Source: Stomoxys calcitrans (lineage: Eukaryota > Arthropoda > Insecta > Diptera > Muscidae). From it: 64,000 nt of DNA. The stretch covers positions 157,085,441-157,149,440 of the forward strand of contig NC_081553.1 of NCBI RefSeq assembly GCF_963082655.1, in the 5' to 3' direction. Positions 23,284-35,095 of the stretch are shown one piece after another; within the stretch, counting starts at the first letter, position 1, and every line of letters starts with the position of its first letter. The notes below the pieces were generated by a model, which had not been told where the DNA came from, did no database searches, and worked only from the letters and a program-made list of their open reading frames with translations. A program made the translations under genes and the position numbers.

Positions 23284-24064
23284 TCATTAGCGCTATCGAC
23301 CTGTTCGCAGAAAAGCTTCTAGCAGGCACGTTTTGCTGCTCTGGTTATCATATTGTATTCCTTGAGCCGTATGTAATGCACATCCCAATAAACTTCCGAT
23401 TTTTTACGAAGTGCTCGATTAAAAAGTCTACGGGTCTCTTCCCCAAATCGAACAAGTTAGTATTGCACCATTTATAAAACTGGTTAAAATCGGATTGCAG
23501 TATAAACTGGTTAGCCTCCTCATTAAAAGAATAGAAAATCTTAACATCATCTGCATACATTAGAACCTGATCACTCTAGGCAGGTCATTTATAAACAATG
23601 TAAACAAGACCGGTCCGAGATGGCATTTTCTACTTACACCATTTGAACTCTGCCCATTAGGTATGATCTTATCCAGTTCAAAAATGCGTTAGAGAAGCCC
23701 ATAAGATACAACTTCAATAATATTAGTTTATGATTGACCTTATCAAAAATTTTGCCAAAGTCGGTATAAATACAGTCAGTTTGATATCGGCTTTTAAATT
23801 ATTCATTCTTAAAGATTCGTGATTGTAGAACGATGTTTCCGGAAACCATGTTGAAATTTACAAAAAAAAGATGAAACTTGAAGGGATAATACCTCAGTTA
23901 CCATCTTTTCAAATAATTTAGGAATTGTATTTAATTTAGCGTTTCCTCTACAGTTCGGTGCTTTAATACTGCTACCCGATTTAAATAAAGGTACAATAAA
24001 CGTCCACCAACCCAGGTCCTTTTGTGGCTGGATTGGCGGGCTTATTGCCTTGAGTACCACTTAT
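23284..24064 (-). mobile_element. Non-LTR RT relic, copy 2
   Basis: Identical in translation to 16300-17080: YADDVKIFYSF on the minus strand at 23560-23525 and FQHGFRKHRSTITNL near 23810. It is carried by the segmental duplication, not by independent insertion. Confidence 0.75.
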
Positions 24065-25158
24065 TTTTGCCTTCATTATTTTACGAAGGAAATAGGCTCT
24101 TTGCACTCAGTTTCTCCGGGTCTCAGATGCCAATATTCCGAGAACTCGTAAAATTATGTGGATGCAGGTGTATTTATTATAAGTCTTTAGGCGTTCATTT
24201 ATGGTAAATTAGCTGGCAATTTAGAACTACTGTTACCAGTACTTTTTGTCTCTTTCCTTAAATTTTAAGTTATATGTTTTAAGTATCGAAAGACCAAATA
24301 CGAATTATATTATATTTTAAAAGAAGAAACATTAATTTAAACAATTCTTAAAATAGAAAAAGCTTTTTCAACATAAGCATTGTTGCATTCGACATCGAAC
24401 ACAAATTCGGATTCTACATTAGGTCTCTCCGCTTTACTCTCTTTTGGTATTTATTTGAACTTAACAGCCGAATTTCACAAAACAGCTGTTCTATGCTGCA
24501 AATTCCTGCTGAGAAAAAATCTCCAGTAGAAATTTGCAAGTTCTCAATTACCAAACACTCAAATTTGTGCTCGCTCTCACGCACTTTCCCGCTCTCTTCT
24601 GCTGGCAACTAAAGAACGCGAACGACTTCCAGTAACAATTTGTGCAAATTTGCACACATTTTTGAGTACGCGAACACACATATTATCTGATATATTCGAC
24701 AAAGACAGATTTGCAGACCGTTAGGACGGATGAAATATTTAATATAACTACCCTCTTCCGAAATTGATTTGATTCGACGAATTCATGTGAGCAAACACCA
24801 TGCAAATTACTGTCCATGAAAAATAGGACAGGGATGGAAACACTAAAGCAACTACTTATTTCCCTTTGTACGTATTAAATGTTATGTATTTTTCTCAATT
24901 AAGCTTTGCGCTCCCTAGGTTCTCAAGAAGTCAAATCTGGAGATCACCTTTTTAGGTTGAAGGCCATGATAGAAGTCTTTGTGCGCAATTTAAGCTAAAC
25001 CATATAATATTTGTGTCTTCTAGCGGCTGGACAAGTCAAGAAAGAAGATCGGTTTATATGTGCGGCGTATCTAAACATGATCAGATTTGGCACATTTTTA
25101 CAGCAATGATCTACATCAAAAAAATAATTTTGTGCAAAATATTTTGCTGCTAGTTTTA

Positions 25159-25876
25159 CACATAAAAAAGTTTCGCGATTTCGGCAGGCAGAGGACAGAA
25201 CTAGATTCACTTAAAATATGACGATTAAGAACAAATGTGTACGAATCGTACACCAATATTTTGAGGTCTAACAATCGAAAAGACGAAATTTGCGTAACCC
25301 CTCTTTGTGTAAAAGCATACATATAATAGTGGTACTAACTTTGTCTGCTGCTATTTTATTTGGTTCAAAAATTAGCAAATTATAGAAGATTGTACGTTAT
25401 ATGCTTGCAAAATTGAAAGATAAGATGGAATATAATTTTTTTTAATATTTATGAAATTTCTGGGCTTTTTTTAACTTTTAACCATTTAAAACAGCAGAAT
25501 ATGTTTGCTGTTTTTGCACATAAAAAAGTTTCGCGATTTCGGCAGGCAGAGGACAGAACTAGATTCACTTAAAATATGACGATTAAAAACAAATGTGTAC
25601 GAATCGTACACCAATATTTTGAGGTCTAACAATCGAAAAGACGAAATTTGCTTAACCCCACTTTGTGTAAAAGCATACATATAAAAGTGGTACTAACTTT
25701 GTCTGCTGCTATTTTATTTGGTTCAAAAATTAGCAAATTGTAGAAGATTGTACGTTATATGCTTGCAAAATTGAAAGATAAGATGGAATATAATTTTTTT
25801 TTTAATATTTATGAAATTTCTGGGCTTTTTTTAACTTTTAACCATTTAAAACAGCAGGATATGTTTGCTGTTTTTG
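25159..25876. repeat. 358-bp tandem repeat, two units (copy 2)
   Basis: Units start at 25159 and 25517, matching 18175-18892. Both keep the GTGTACGAATCGTACAC palindrome. Confidence 0.9.
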
Positions 25877-25915
25877 CAAAATATTACTGCTGTCCCAATT
25901 TTAGCAGAATTTCTG

Positions 25916-26243
25916 AGCACCACACAGGCTGGAACATTGAGCTCCGATCAGTGTGTGTTCACTGCTGTGACGAGAAGCTTAGCTGCGAGCTATCGGACAC
26001 GTCCACAGGTTGCGGATAGTGGAATGCCCCATACGGAGTAGCTGCAACGGCAGTCGCGGACAATCTGCGGTATCGAGAGGAGAGTCTCAGTGAGAGGTCT
26101 GGCGGCATGCTCGTTATGACAGGGCGGATTATTGGCGCCTTTAAATAACCAATGGCCAACCTGTTCCTGCGGCGATCAGTCCTTTGGACCGGAACGAGCC
26201 TCCATATGAAAATGTGGATACAACAACAACAACAACATAACAT
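25916..26243 (+). repeat. CAA-tailed dispersed repeat (copy 2)
   Basis: The same sequence as 18932-19260 carried in the duplicate. It is followed at 26322-26624 by the same mariner-derived fragment. Confidence 0.75.
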
Positions 26244-26321
26244 TTGTGTTGCAGTGATGAAAAACGCATTTTCCAAAACCTCTCAACTAGTGTAAACGGT
26301 TGAGATGTTTTTCAAAAACTA

Positions 26322-26624
26322 CCAGGATTCACTAATAGAAGGTTAGGTCACATGCAAAACACAAAGTGGATAGGCCCCATAAACATCATTAAGGATGTCA
26401 AATCTGACGATTTTTTTTTTCAAAGATGCTGTTGGACGCAACGTTACGGTGAATGAACACATTTCGAACCGAACACTGATTTTGGTAATAAAATTCAATG
26501 ATCTGCAAGCGTTGCTCGTTAGTAAGTCTATTCATGATGAAATGTCAAAGCATACTGAGCATCTTTCTCTTTGACACCATGTCTGAAATCCCACGTGATC
26601 TGTCAAATACTAATGCATGAAAAT
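26322..26624. mobile_element. Mariner-derived fragment, third copy
   Basis: It repeats 19338-19640 at the 6,984-bp offset, with FFKDAVGRNVTVN on plus and MNRLTNEQRLQ on minus. It is followed by AAAATCCTAACCTC and then the repeated segment that starts at 26650. Confidence 0.7.
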
Positions 26625-26954
26625 CCTAACCTCAAAAAAATCACCCTTTACTTATTTCCCTTTGTACGTATTAAATGTTATGTATTTTTCTCAATTAAGC
26701 TTTGCGCTCCCTAGGTTCTCAAGAAGTCAAATCTGGAGATCACCTTTTTAGGTTGAAGGCCATGATAGAAGTCTTTGTGCGCAATTTAAGCTAAACCATA
26801 TAATATTTGTGTCTTCTAGCGGCTGGACAAGTCAAGAAAGAAGATCGGTTTATATGTGCGCCGTATCTAAACATGATCAGATTTGGCACATTTTTACAGC
26901 AATGATCTACATCAAAAAAATAATTTTGTGCAAAATATTTTGCTGCTAGTTTTA

Positions 26955-28030
26955 CACATAAAAAAGTTTCGCGATTTCGGCAGGCAGAGGACAGAACTAG
27001 ATTCACTTAAAATATGACGATTAAGAACAAATGTGTACGAATCGTACACCAATATTTTGAGGTCTAACAATCGAAAAGACGAAATTTGCGTAACCCCTCT
27101 TTGTGTAAAAGCATACATATAATAGTGGTACTAACTTTGTCTGCTGCTATTTTATTTGGTTCAAAAATTAGCAAATTATAGAAGATTGTACGTTATATGC
27201 TTGCAAAATTGAAAGATAAGATGGAATATAATTTTTTTTAATATTTATGAAATTTCTGGGCTTTTTTTTAACTTTTAACCATTTAAAACAGCAGAATATG
27301 TTTGCTAGTTTTACACATAAAAAAGTTTCGCGATTTCGGCAGGCAGAGGACAGAACTAGATTCACTTAAAATATGACAATTAAGAACAAATGTGTACGAA
27401 TCGTACTCCAATATTTTGAGGTCTAACAATCGAAAAGACGAAATTTGCGTAACCCCTCTTTGTGTAAAAGCATACATATAATCGTGGTACTAACTTTGTC
27501 TGCTGCTATTTTATTTGGTTCAAAAATTAGCAAATTATAGAAGATTGTACGTTATATGCTTGCAAAATTGAAAGATAAGATGGAATATAATTTTTTTTAA
27601 TATTTATGAAATTTCTGGGCTTTTTTTAACTTTTAACCATTTAAAACAGCAGAATATGTTTGCTGTTTTTGCACATAAAAAAGTTTCGCGATTTCGGCAG
27701 GCAGAGGACAGAACTAGATCCACTTAAAATATGACGATTAAAAACAAATGTGTACGAATCGTACACCAATATTTTGAGGTCTAACAATCGAAAAGACGAA
27801 ATTTGCGTAACCCCACTTTGTGTAAAAGCATACATATAAAAGTGGTACTAACTTTGTCTGCTGCTATTTTATTTGGTTCAAAAATTAGCAAATTGTAGAA
27901 GATTGTACGTTATATGCTTGCAAAATTGAAAGATAAGATGGAATATAATTTTTTTTTTAATATTAATGAAATTTCTGGGCTTTTTTTAACTTTTAACCAT
28001 TTAAAACAGCAGGATATGTTTGCTGTTTTT
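26955..28030. repeat. 358-bp tandem repeat, three units
   Basis: Units start at 26955, 27314 and 27672 (periods 359 and 358). The middle unit has CGTACTCC in place of CGTACACC, breaking the palindrome, and the others keep it. Copy number differs from the one unit at the paralogous place. Confidence 0.9.
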
Positions 28031-28069
28031 GCAAAATATTACTGCTGTCCCAATTTCATCAGAATTTCT

Positions 28070-28390
28070 GAGCACCACACAGGTTGGAACATTGAGCTCC
28101 GATCAGTGTGTGTTCACTGCTGTGACGAGAAGCTTAGCTACGAGCTATCGGACACGTCCACAGGTTGCGGATAGTGGAATGCCCCATACGGAGTAGCTGC
28201 AACGGCAGTCGCGGACAATCTGCGGTATCGAGAGGAGAGTCTCAGTGAGAGGTCTGGCGGCATGCTCGTTATGACAGGGCGGATTATTGGCGCCTTTAAA
28301 TAACCAATGGCCAACCTGTTCCTGCGGCGATCAGTCCTTTGGACCGGAACGAGCCTCCATATGAAAATGTGGATACAACAACAACAACAT
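28070..28390 (+). repeat. CAA-tailed dispersed repeat, fourth plus-strand copy
   Basis: It starts GAGCACCACACAGGTTGGAAC and ends GTGGATACAACAACAACA. It keeps the segment deleted at 22140. Confidence 0.75.
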
Positions 28391-28470
28391 AACATTTGTG
28401 TTGCAGTGATGAAAAACGCATTTTCCAAAACCTCTCAACTAGTGTAAACGGTTGAGATGTTTTTCAAAAA

Positions 28471-28914
28471 CTACATAAGCAAAACGAATCAATGCAGACG
28501 TGGCATGAGACATAAACTATAACTCTGATTCGTAAAATCCCTACATTAAATACTCAATTCCAAGTCACAGATTTTATGACAATTTTCGAAAAAATGTCCC
28601 CAATTTAAGCTAAGTAGCTTTTCAATTGCCGATCTCTTAAAATGTTGTTCGCTTCTTATGAGAACTCGACCACAATTTATATTTGTAACATATACATGGA
28701 ATTTTTCTTCACTGATGTTTATTGGGATCAAAATTTTACAGTGGGATAATCTTTTTTCCTTGTGGGCGAGATAGATGTGATGATGGAGTTCTTCATCGGC
28801 AAGGGCTGCCGCCTCAGTGTATAACACACTGCTACAACACAACAACCCTTGATTGCTGTGACAGCATGCCATTGTCCTGTTAGGTTATGTCATAAAATTT
28901 TTTAAACAGACACA
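28471..28914. other. Unassigned sequence with a short shared repeat tail
   Basis: 28785-28850 (CTTCATCGGCAAGGGCTGCC ... CACTGCTACAACACAACAAC) recurs at 36427-36492 and in part at 5443. No other feature is recognised. Confidence 0.45.
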
Positions 28915-29235
28915 GGCCACAACCAGAGAATTTAGTCTGTAGCGCATGCCCGCCTATGACGCTGAACGCCTGGGTTCGAATCCTGGCGAGACCATTATAA
29001 AATCTTCAGTGGTAGTTATCCCCTCCTAATGCTGGCGACACTTGTGAGGTACTTCTCCAAAAATGAGGTGTCGCACTGCGGCACGCCGTTCGGACTCGGC
29101 TATAAAAAGGAAGGCCCCTTATCATTGAGCTTAAACTTGAATCGGACTGCACTCATTGATATGTGAGAAGTTTGCCCTGTTCCTTTATGGAATGTTCGTG
29201 GGCAAATTTGCATTTGCAGATCGGAAAACAATGTC
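28915..29235 (+). repeat. tRNA-derived SINE
   Basis: The head has GTAGCGCATGCCCGCC and B box GGTTCGAATCC (about 28972-28982), the internal pol III promoter elements of tRNA-derived SINEs. The A-box region is shortened compared with the copy at 32695 (GTAGCGCAGAGGTTAGCATG). The body includes CTATAAAAAGG and AACTTGAATCGGACTGCA. It is not a functional tRNA gene because the clover-leaf 3' half is replaced by SINE body. Confidence 0.8.
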
Positions 29236-29289
29236 TGCTGATATTAAATAAAAAATTTTAAACTTTTTATTAAATCCATACAAAAATTG

Positions 29290-29690
29290 TTAAACTTTTA
29301 AACAACAATTGACGCATTTGCTATATATTAGTAAAAAAATTGTCAATGTTACTCGTTAATTTTTTGTTTAGAAGCATAAATATAATATTAGCACTTGTTT
29401 TGTTCGCTGTTATTTAAATTCGTTAAAAAATTAGTAAGTTGTAGAAAATTGGAAAAAATTTTACATAATATGCTTGCAAAATTTAAAGATAAGATGATTA
29501 AAATGTTTAAATATTTATGAAATTTTTGAGCTTTTTTAACCTTTTTACCATATGAATACTGCAAAAACGGTTTGCTGTTATAGCACAAACCATTCCTGTT
29601 CCATTGTCAGCAGACTTTCTGCTGTTGTAGCAGTCATTTTTGCTGTTTTTACCAATAAATTACTCTGAGTGCACCACAACAGCATACGAC
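29290..29690. repeat. Old, diverged 358-bp-like unit
   Basis: It shares ordered words with the 358-bp unit (ATATGCTTGCAAAATT, AAAGATAAGATG, ATTTATGAAATTT, AACGGTTTGCTGTT and a following GAGTGCACCACA), but with many differences. It suggests the 358-bp unit and the CAA-tailed repeat that follows it are one ancestral element. Confidence 0.55.
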
Positions 29691-30184
29691 ACTCATAAAT
29701 GAATTTTCAGCCGAATAAGAGTGGCATGGCGTGAAGTAACAGCGGCATGTAGGTGATGATAATCCCAGGTAGATCCAAAGCAAAACAGTCAAGTGTGCAT
29801 TGAAGGGAAAATTTTGAAACGGTACCATTGAAGGGAGAAATATGGAGTAAATATTTAAAAACCTAACGGCCTTATTCACAAAAAATGTAATTATGGGCAC
29901 CTCTTAAATATTCAATTCAAAAATATTTACATAATAACAGTCAAATAACTGTTGAAGGTTTTTCGAATTTTTTGATGTTTTGTCTGGCAATTCCGGTTAT
30001 TTGACAATGACAATTGGTAATAAAAGTAGAAAAGAAATTATTTTTGTTCACGCTTTTGACGCTGGTAAGCTAAATCTAAGCCAGTCATCGACTTTCTGTA
30101 GGTTCGAAATCATTCCTATATATGGCCTAGGAGATTCCAAATACATCGCACACGCCCCTAAACTTGAACTGCCTTGATAGGCTT
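29691..30184. other. Spacer, nothing recognised
   Basis: Short open frames are present but have no recognisable motif. Confidence 0.3.
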
Positions 30185-30790
30185 CAAATTCACCAGTCAG
30201 TCCTCTAACTCTTACAGTTGAGATGTCTATCCTTTCATTCCCCTATACTCCACTATGGTCCAGCACCAAATCGATGTGCATTTTGTCATACTCAGGGAAG
30301 GCAAGAACTCCAAGAAAGCGCGTGACTTCACCATTTTGGTTATTATTTCCCTATTGGATAACTAACTGTCCATAAAAACGTTCACCCTCAACGTTTTTGC
30401 GTTGACACTGCGCCATCCCAAGTAAGATTTTTTTTTAAATATTATGATAATGTCATGTTCAGAGAAGGCGTCAAATGCCTCCTTACTTACACTCAAGGAC
30501 TATTCTTGGCCTTACCGTCTTGGTTGTTTTGGACCAAGGGGTCGTTTACTATCCGAGAAAATACTCACACTCGACAATCTGCCATTAAAACCGTACCACC
30601 TGACACACCTGTTATGGTCAGAACTCGGTATATGGGTTCTCAATACAGGTGCCTAGACAAATTTTCTCTTCTAGCTTTGATCCGTCCGCGTTGCATGAAA
30701 TATTAGATTTCCGTTAATAGAAGTTTGTGACGCTAGAAAAAGTGTCTCATACTCGACCTCAATTGTTGCTGTTATTGTCGCTACATTTGC
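30185..30790 (-). mobile_element. LOA-like RNase H relic (decayed)
   Basis: The minus strand shows fragments like FMDSQLSNREIITKMVKS and a pattern parallel to the RNase H stretch at 13440-13690, then a second related run (FSDSKRP, LRTHIPSSDHNRC) at 30450-30700. Both are full of stops. It may be two overlapping relics. Confidence 0.5.
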
Positions 30791-30794
30791 TTGT

Positions 30795-31075
30795 GTTTCT
30801 CGCCAAGCTCCATAAGTGAGCAAGCTTATTCTGGTCCATACGAACGCCACGGGTAAGTTATAACCATTGGTTTTTTAAATGCGCCAATAACTCGTCTTGT
30901 CATATCGAGTGTCACAGGCAGTCAGTAATTAAGCAAGAGTCGGTACCGGCCGGCCTCTCACTGTGAATCTTCCTTGATACCGTTGATTGTCCGGGTCTAC
31001 AGTTGTACACCACACAAATCGGAGCGCAGAATTCCAAGCTCCCGTGTCGGGTTGAAACAATTAATTGGTTCCCAA
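30795..31075 (-). repeat. CAA-tailed dispersed repeat, minus strand
   Basis: The reverse complement gives CACACAAATCGGAG... blocks, TCTCACTGTGAATC, GCCAATAACTCG and GGACCAGAATAAGCTTGCTC, in the order of the family, and runs into a CAA-rich end near 30770-30795. Confidence 0.6.
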
Positions 31076-31668
31076 CGCCTCGCCTATGCCAAGGCAACAC
31101 GTTCTCTGAACATGTGTAATTGTCCTGCTTGCGAGACGTCATCATAATTTTATTTTTGGCATCACTAGCCAAAGTAAGAGCAACTCTACCGTTGGTTTTA
31201 TAAATCCTGAAATTGATCGAAAACGGGTCCACTCTTTGTAAAATCCGAGTTAACGCTTGAAGATCAGCGAAAATTTGGAATGGAGAGTACACTAATGCTC
31301 TGAAACAACCATATTAAGCACCGTACAAGTATGGCCCAAAAAAATAGCAAATAGTTGCCATATATACTTTTTAAATTTTTATCGGGTTTCCAGGAAATTC
31401 GGTACGTACAGTACACTTATGACCTTTAATATTCACAAGAAAATAGATTTATAAATAGAAAAAGCTATGGCGGTGAGTTACCTAGATTTGACCCAGCCGA
31501 ATTTACTTGTTTCGTATTCATTCATATAGGATTATGCTCGTAGAAATGAGAAATGCTATTTTATTATGGTGTTAAACATGGGTAAAGCCAATAATAACTT
31601 TTTAAAATATTAAATTAGTTTATAAAGGAAAAATAGGCTATTATGTGTTTGTGAATGCAAAAAAAGCA
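31076..31668. other. Spacer, nothing recognised
   Basis: The word AAAGGAAAAATAGGCTATTAT at 31624-31644 recurs at 33834-33854, with TTTGTGAAT following both. Otherwise AT-rich. Confidence 0.35.
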
Positions 31669-32655
31669 TTTTTATACCCTCCACCATAAGATGGTGGGTA
31701 TACTAATTTCGTCATTCTGTTTGTAACTACTCGAAATATTCGTCTGAGACCCCATAAAGTATATATATTCTTGATCGTCGCGACATTTTATGTCGACAGA
31801 CGGACTGTCCGTCCGTCCGTCTGTCTGTCGAAAGCACGCTAACTTCCGAAGGAATAAAGCTAGCCGCTTGAAATTTTGCACAAATACTTCTTATTAGTGT
31901 AGGTCGGTTGGTATTGTAAATGGGCCATATCGGTCCACGTTTTGATATAGCTGCCATATAAACCGATCTTGGGTCTTGACTTCTTGAGCCTCTAGAGTGC
32001 TCAATTCTTATCCGATTGGAATGAAATTTTGCACGACGTGTTTGGTTATGATATTGAACAACTGTGCTAAGTATGGTTCAAATCGGTCCATAACCTAATA
32101 TAGCTGCCATATAAACCGATCTGGGATCTTAACTTCTTGAGCCTCTAGAGTGCTCAATTCTTATCCGATTGGAATGAAATTTTGCACGACGTGTTTTGTT
32201 ATGATATTCAACAACTGTGCCAAGTATGGTTCAAATCGGTACATAACCTGAAATAGCTGCCATATAAACCGATCTGGGATCTTGACTTCTTGAGCCTCTA
32301 GAGGTCGCAATTATTATCCGATTTGCCTGAAATTATATACTACGGATCCTCTCATGACCATCAACATACGTGTTTATTATGATCTGAATCGGTCTTTAGC
32401 CCGATACAGCTCCCATATAAATCGATCTCTCTATTTTACTTCTTGAGCCCCCAAAGGGCGCAATTCTTATTCGAATTGGCTGGCATTTAACCCAGGTCTC
32501 CAACATGTAATAATATAATAATAGCAGAGGAAATCTTTTCTTATATCCTTTTTTGCCTAAGAAGAGATGCCGGGAGAAGAACTCGACAAATGCGATCCAT
32601 GGTGGAGAGTATGAAAGATTCGGCCAGGCCGAACTTAGCACGCTTTTACTTGTTT
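31669..32655 (+). mobile_element. Family A Helentron/DINE-like element
   Basis: TATACCCTCCACCAT at 31673-31687, a GTCC/GTCT tract near 31805, about four ~153-bp monomers, a 3' end with ATGGTGGAGAGTAT and a TTCGGCCAGGCCGAA hairpin, then TTTTACTTGTTTT. Shorter than 14677-16286 because there are fewer monomers. A SINE lies 40 bases downstream. Confidence 0.75.
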
Positions 32656-32694
32656 TTGCCTATTTTCGGTTTATAGGTAGGTAGGTTTGAAGTG

Positions 32695-33001
32695 AAGGAG
32701 GTCATCGTAGCGCAGAGGTTAGCATGTCCGCCTATGACGCTGAATGCATGGTTTCGAATCCTGGCGAGAACATCATAAAAAATTTTCAGTGGTGGTTTTC
32801 CTAATGCTGGCGACATTTGTGAGGTACTGTACCATTTGGCACAGCAGCCATGTAAAAACTTCTCCACAAAGAGGTGTTGCACTGCGGCACGCTGTTCGGC
32901 TATAAAAAGGAGACCCCTTATCGTTGAACTTATACTTGAATCGGACTGCACTCATTGATATGTGAGACGTTTGACCCTGTTCCTTACTGCATTGTCTTTG
33001 C
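32695..33001 (+). repeat. Full-length tRNA-derived SINE with 12-bp target-site duplication
   Basis: AGGTTTGAAGTG flanks it at 32683-32694 and 33002-33013. The head has A-box-like TAGCGCAGAGGTTAGCATG and B box GGTTTCGAATCC; the body includes CTATAAAAAGGAG. About 307 bp. The flanking repeats fix both ends and so define the family. Confidence 0.9.
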
Positions 33002-33013
33002 AGGTTTGAAGTG

Positions 33014-34005
33014 CACTTTTGTTATTGAACAGTTGTTGTCTAATAAACCTATTTTAAAATTTTGTATTCAAAAACGTTTAAAAACAAGCCAATAGTAAAA
33101 ATAGATTTATCAAAAAATTTTCGTTTTGTTCTGGCAACATTTTCCGAAATCCGGTTTAAAAAAGAATTGCGAGCATTTGTATTCATTTTCAATGTAATAA
33201 CGTATGAAATATACACCGAATCTAGATTTTTGGTGAAAAAATATTGTATGTACATAACTAACCAAACCTCAAAAATAACATTTTGGTTTTTCTGCTCCAT
33301 GAACCGGTTCCTATTCGGAATCAGAGTTTGTTTATAATACCACACTAATATCTGGCATTTCATGAAATTATTGATTGTACTGAAATGTACAATTTATTCA
33401 AAAATAGCGAAAACAAAGAAACAAAATGTACATTATGGATGAAAAAATCCGTTTTTCTGATATTTCGTCTTTTCTTTAGACCAAAACGTGTAAAATCAAA
33501 AATGAAAATTTTTTGACATGTTGAAGTTCTGCTACATACACTGTCAGAATGAATTGAAACGAACACATTTTTTCGATTAAAAATATGTTCTAAACAAAAA
33601 ATATCATTGAATTTTTTGTGCACAAAATTGGCAGGAATTTCCTTCAAATAGTCGAAAATCCAATTGTCGTACTCTGTGACAAAGATTCATTGGTGTCTAG
33701 TTGACTAAATGTAAATTTTCATCTGTAATCCATTTTGTATTTTTTTTTGAATGTTCACAAAAATAGGCTTATTGAACTGTTAAATAAGGGTTGAGCATAA
33801 AATATTTTTTTCAAATTTAAAATAGGGTTATAAAAGGAAAAATAGGCTATTATTTGTTTGTGAATAACAAAAAGACATACATATTTAGTCTATTTTTATA
33901 AAACTATTTTTTGTGAATAAGACTTTTAGGGTATTATATTTGTAAGTATATTGTTTTAAGTGTAAGTTTATTATCTATAGAGTTAAAAAAAATAAATATA
34001 TAAAA
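33014..34005. other. AT-rich intergenic DNA
   Basis: Several opposing short frames exist, but composition is strongly A+T and no motif is seen. I find nothing to annotate. Confidence 0.4.
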
Positions 34006-34149
34006 ATGGTCAAGCGGATTGCGATTGCCCCGAATGAGTCGCTTATGTCAGCATGTCTTACAGCCAAACAAATCACAAATCCTCTGTGGATATCTGTAGC
34101 TCAATCGATGATACTATCCTCGAAATGTATGGAATGTATGAAAAACGCT

Positions 34150-34412
34150 GAACGCCTGGGTTCAAATCCTGGAGAGAACATCAGAAGAAGTTTTTCAGCT
34201 GTGGTTATCCCCTCCTACTGCTGCCAACATATTGGGGTACTATGCCATGGAGGTGCCACTTCTCCCTAACGAGGTGTGGCACTCCGGTACACCGTTCGGA
34301 AGCCTCTTATGATTAAGCTAAAACTTGAAACGGACAGCAATAATATGTGACACGTTTACCACTGTTCATAAATCGAATGTTCATGAGTAAATTTGCATCT
34401 GCATGAAAAATG
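34150..34412 (+). repeat. tRNA-derived SINE, head-truncated
   Basis: It begins at CGCTGAACGCCTGGGTTCAAATCCTGG (B box kept, A box missing) and continues with GGTTATCCCCTCCTA, GTGCCACTTCTCC and the TTGAAACGGACAG tail. It is diverged. Confidence 0.7.
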
Positions 34413-34419
34413 TCTAGTG

Positions 34420-35095
34420 AGGAAACATTGAACTACTCGTTCACAAACATTTCCCGGTAACCTCTTCAACGGGCAACGTGGCAGCAGAAGAGGTCTCTGA
34501 CAAGCATTCATTAGAAGTTGTTGGATTTTTTTTCTGAATTCAAAATCCTATGGGCGATAATAATGTTGACTACTTTAAATCACCAGGCCCTGATGATGTA
34601 TCACCGGTTGAATTACAAGCTGCGTCCGATCTGTGGGATGTAGAGACACAAAGGTCATTTTCATACTAAAAGTAAGAAAATCTTACCAAACGATGGATGC
34701 AGTCTTTGATGGATCACAGAGGAATACCTCAAAGGGGTGTATTGTTTGTCCTTCTTCAGAATATAGCCTTTAAAATTTATTATTATCTCAAAAAAAACTG
34801 GGTAAAAAATTACTGTTTTTTGCTTTTCATAAAAAGTACTGTACCACTAGTCCTGACAGAACTGATTGGAACTACAACATTACTGGTAATAGAAGTTATG
34901 CAGACATGGATGGTTCTAGACTAGACGACCAGGGTGACTTAGGTAGTGTGTAGTGTAGTAACAAGCGGAGGTCCTTGTGTGTATCAAACGGAGATCCTTG
35001 CAATTAAAGAAGTGGTGGAATGGCTAAGATATAATGTCATAACGGCGATTGCCATAAATATCTTCTCGGGCAGCCATTTAATCTTATCAGCTACA
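34420..35095 (+). mobile_element. LOA-like relic, heavily decayed
   Basis: Recognisable words in order: GTGAGGAAAC-TTGAACTACTCGTT (pre-RT, as at 57255), CCAGGCCCTGATGATGTATC (GPDDV), GAATTACAAGC (ELQA), GGAATACCTCAAAGGGGTGT and, near 34980-35060, ATCCTTGCAATTAAAGAAGTGG (RNase H, AIEEVV). Large deletions and many stops separate them. Confidence 0.65.

Larger units (their letters stand above)
22731..28470. repeat. Tandem segmental duplication, copy 2
   Basis: 22731-27051 matches 15747-20067 at offset 6,984, without the LINE. It then has three 358-bp units instead of one, and a CAA-tailed repeat without the 35-base deletion. At 28470 (AAAAACTAC) it leaves the homology just where copies 1a and 1b carry the mariner fragment. 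Confidence 0.9.

Noticed and set aside
18011..28428. Many recurring small frames (MNLVLSSACRNRE..., MYAFTQ..., MENAFFITATQ..., MLAKLKDKME...)
   Set aside because: They repeat with the 358-bp unit and the CAA-tailed repeat, run on both strands over the same bases and have no motif; they are shadows of repeats.
28960..32770. tRNA genes at B-box sites (28972, 32750)
   Set aside because: A and B boxes are followed by SINE body and not by an acceptor stem; one is bounded by a target duplication, so these are SINE heads.
33049..33647. Paired antisense frames of about 90-105 residues
   Set aside because: AT-rich DNA with Phe/Lys/Ile/Asn-rich translations on both strands, no start context or motif.
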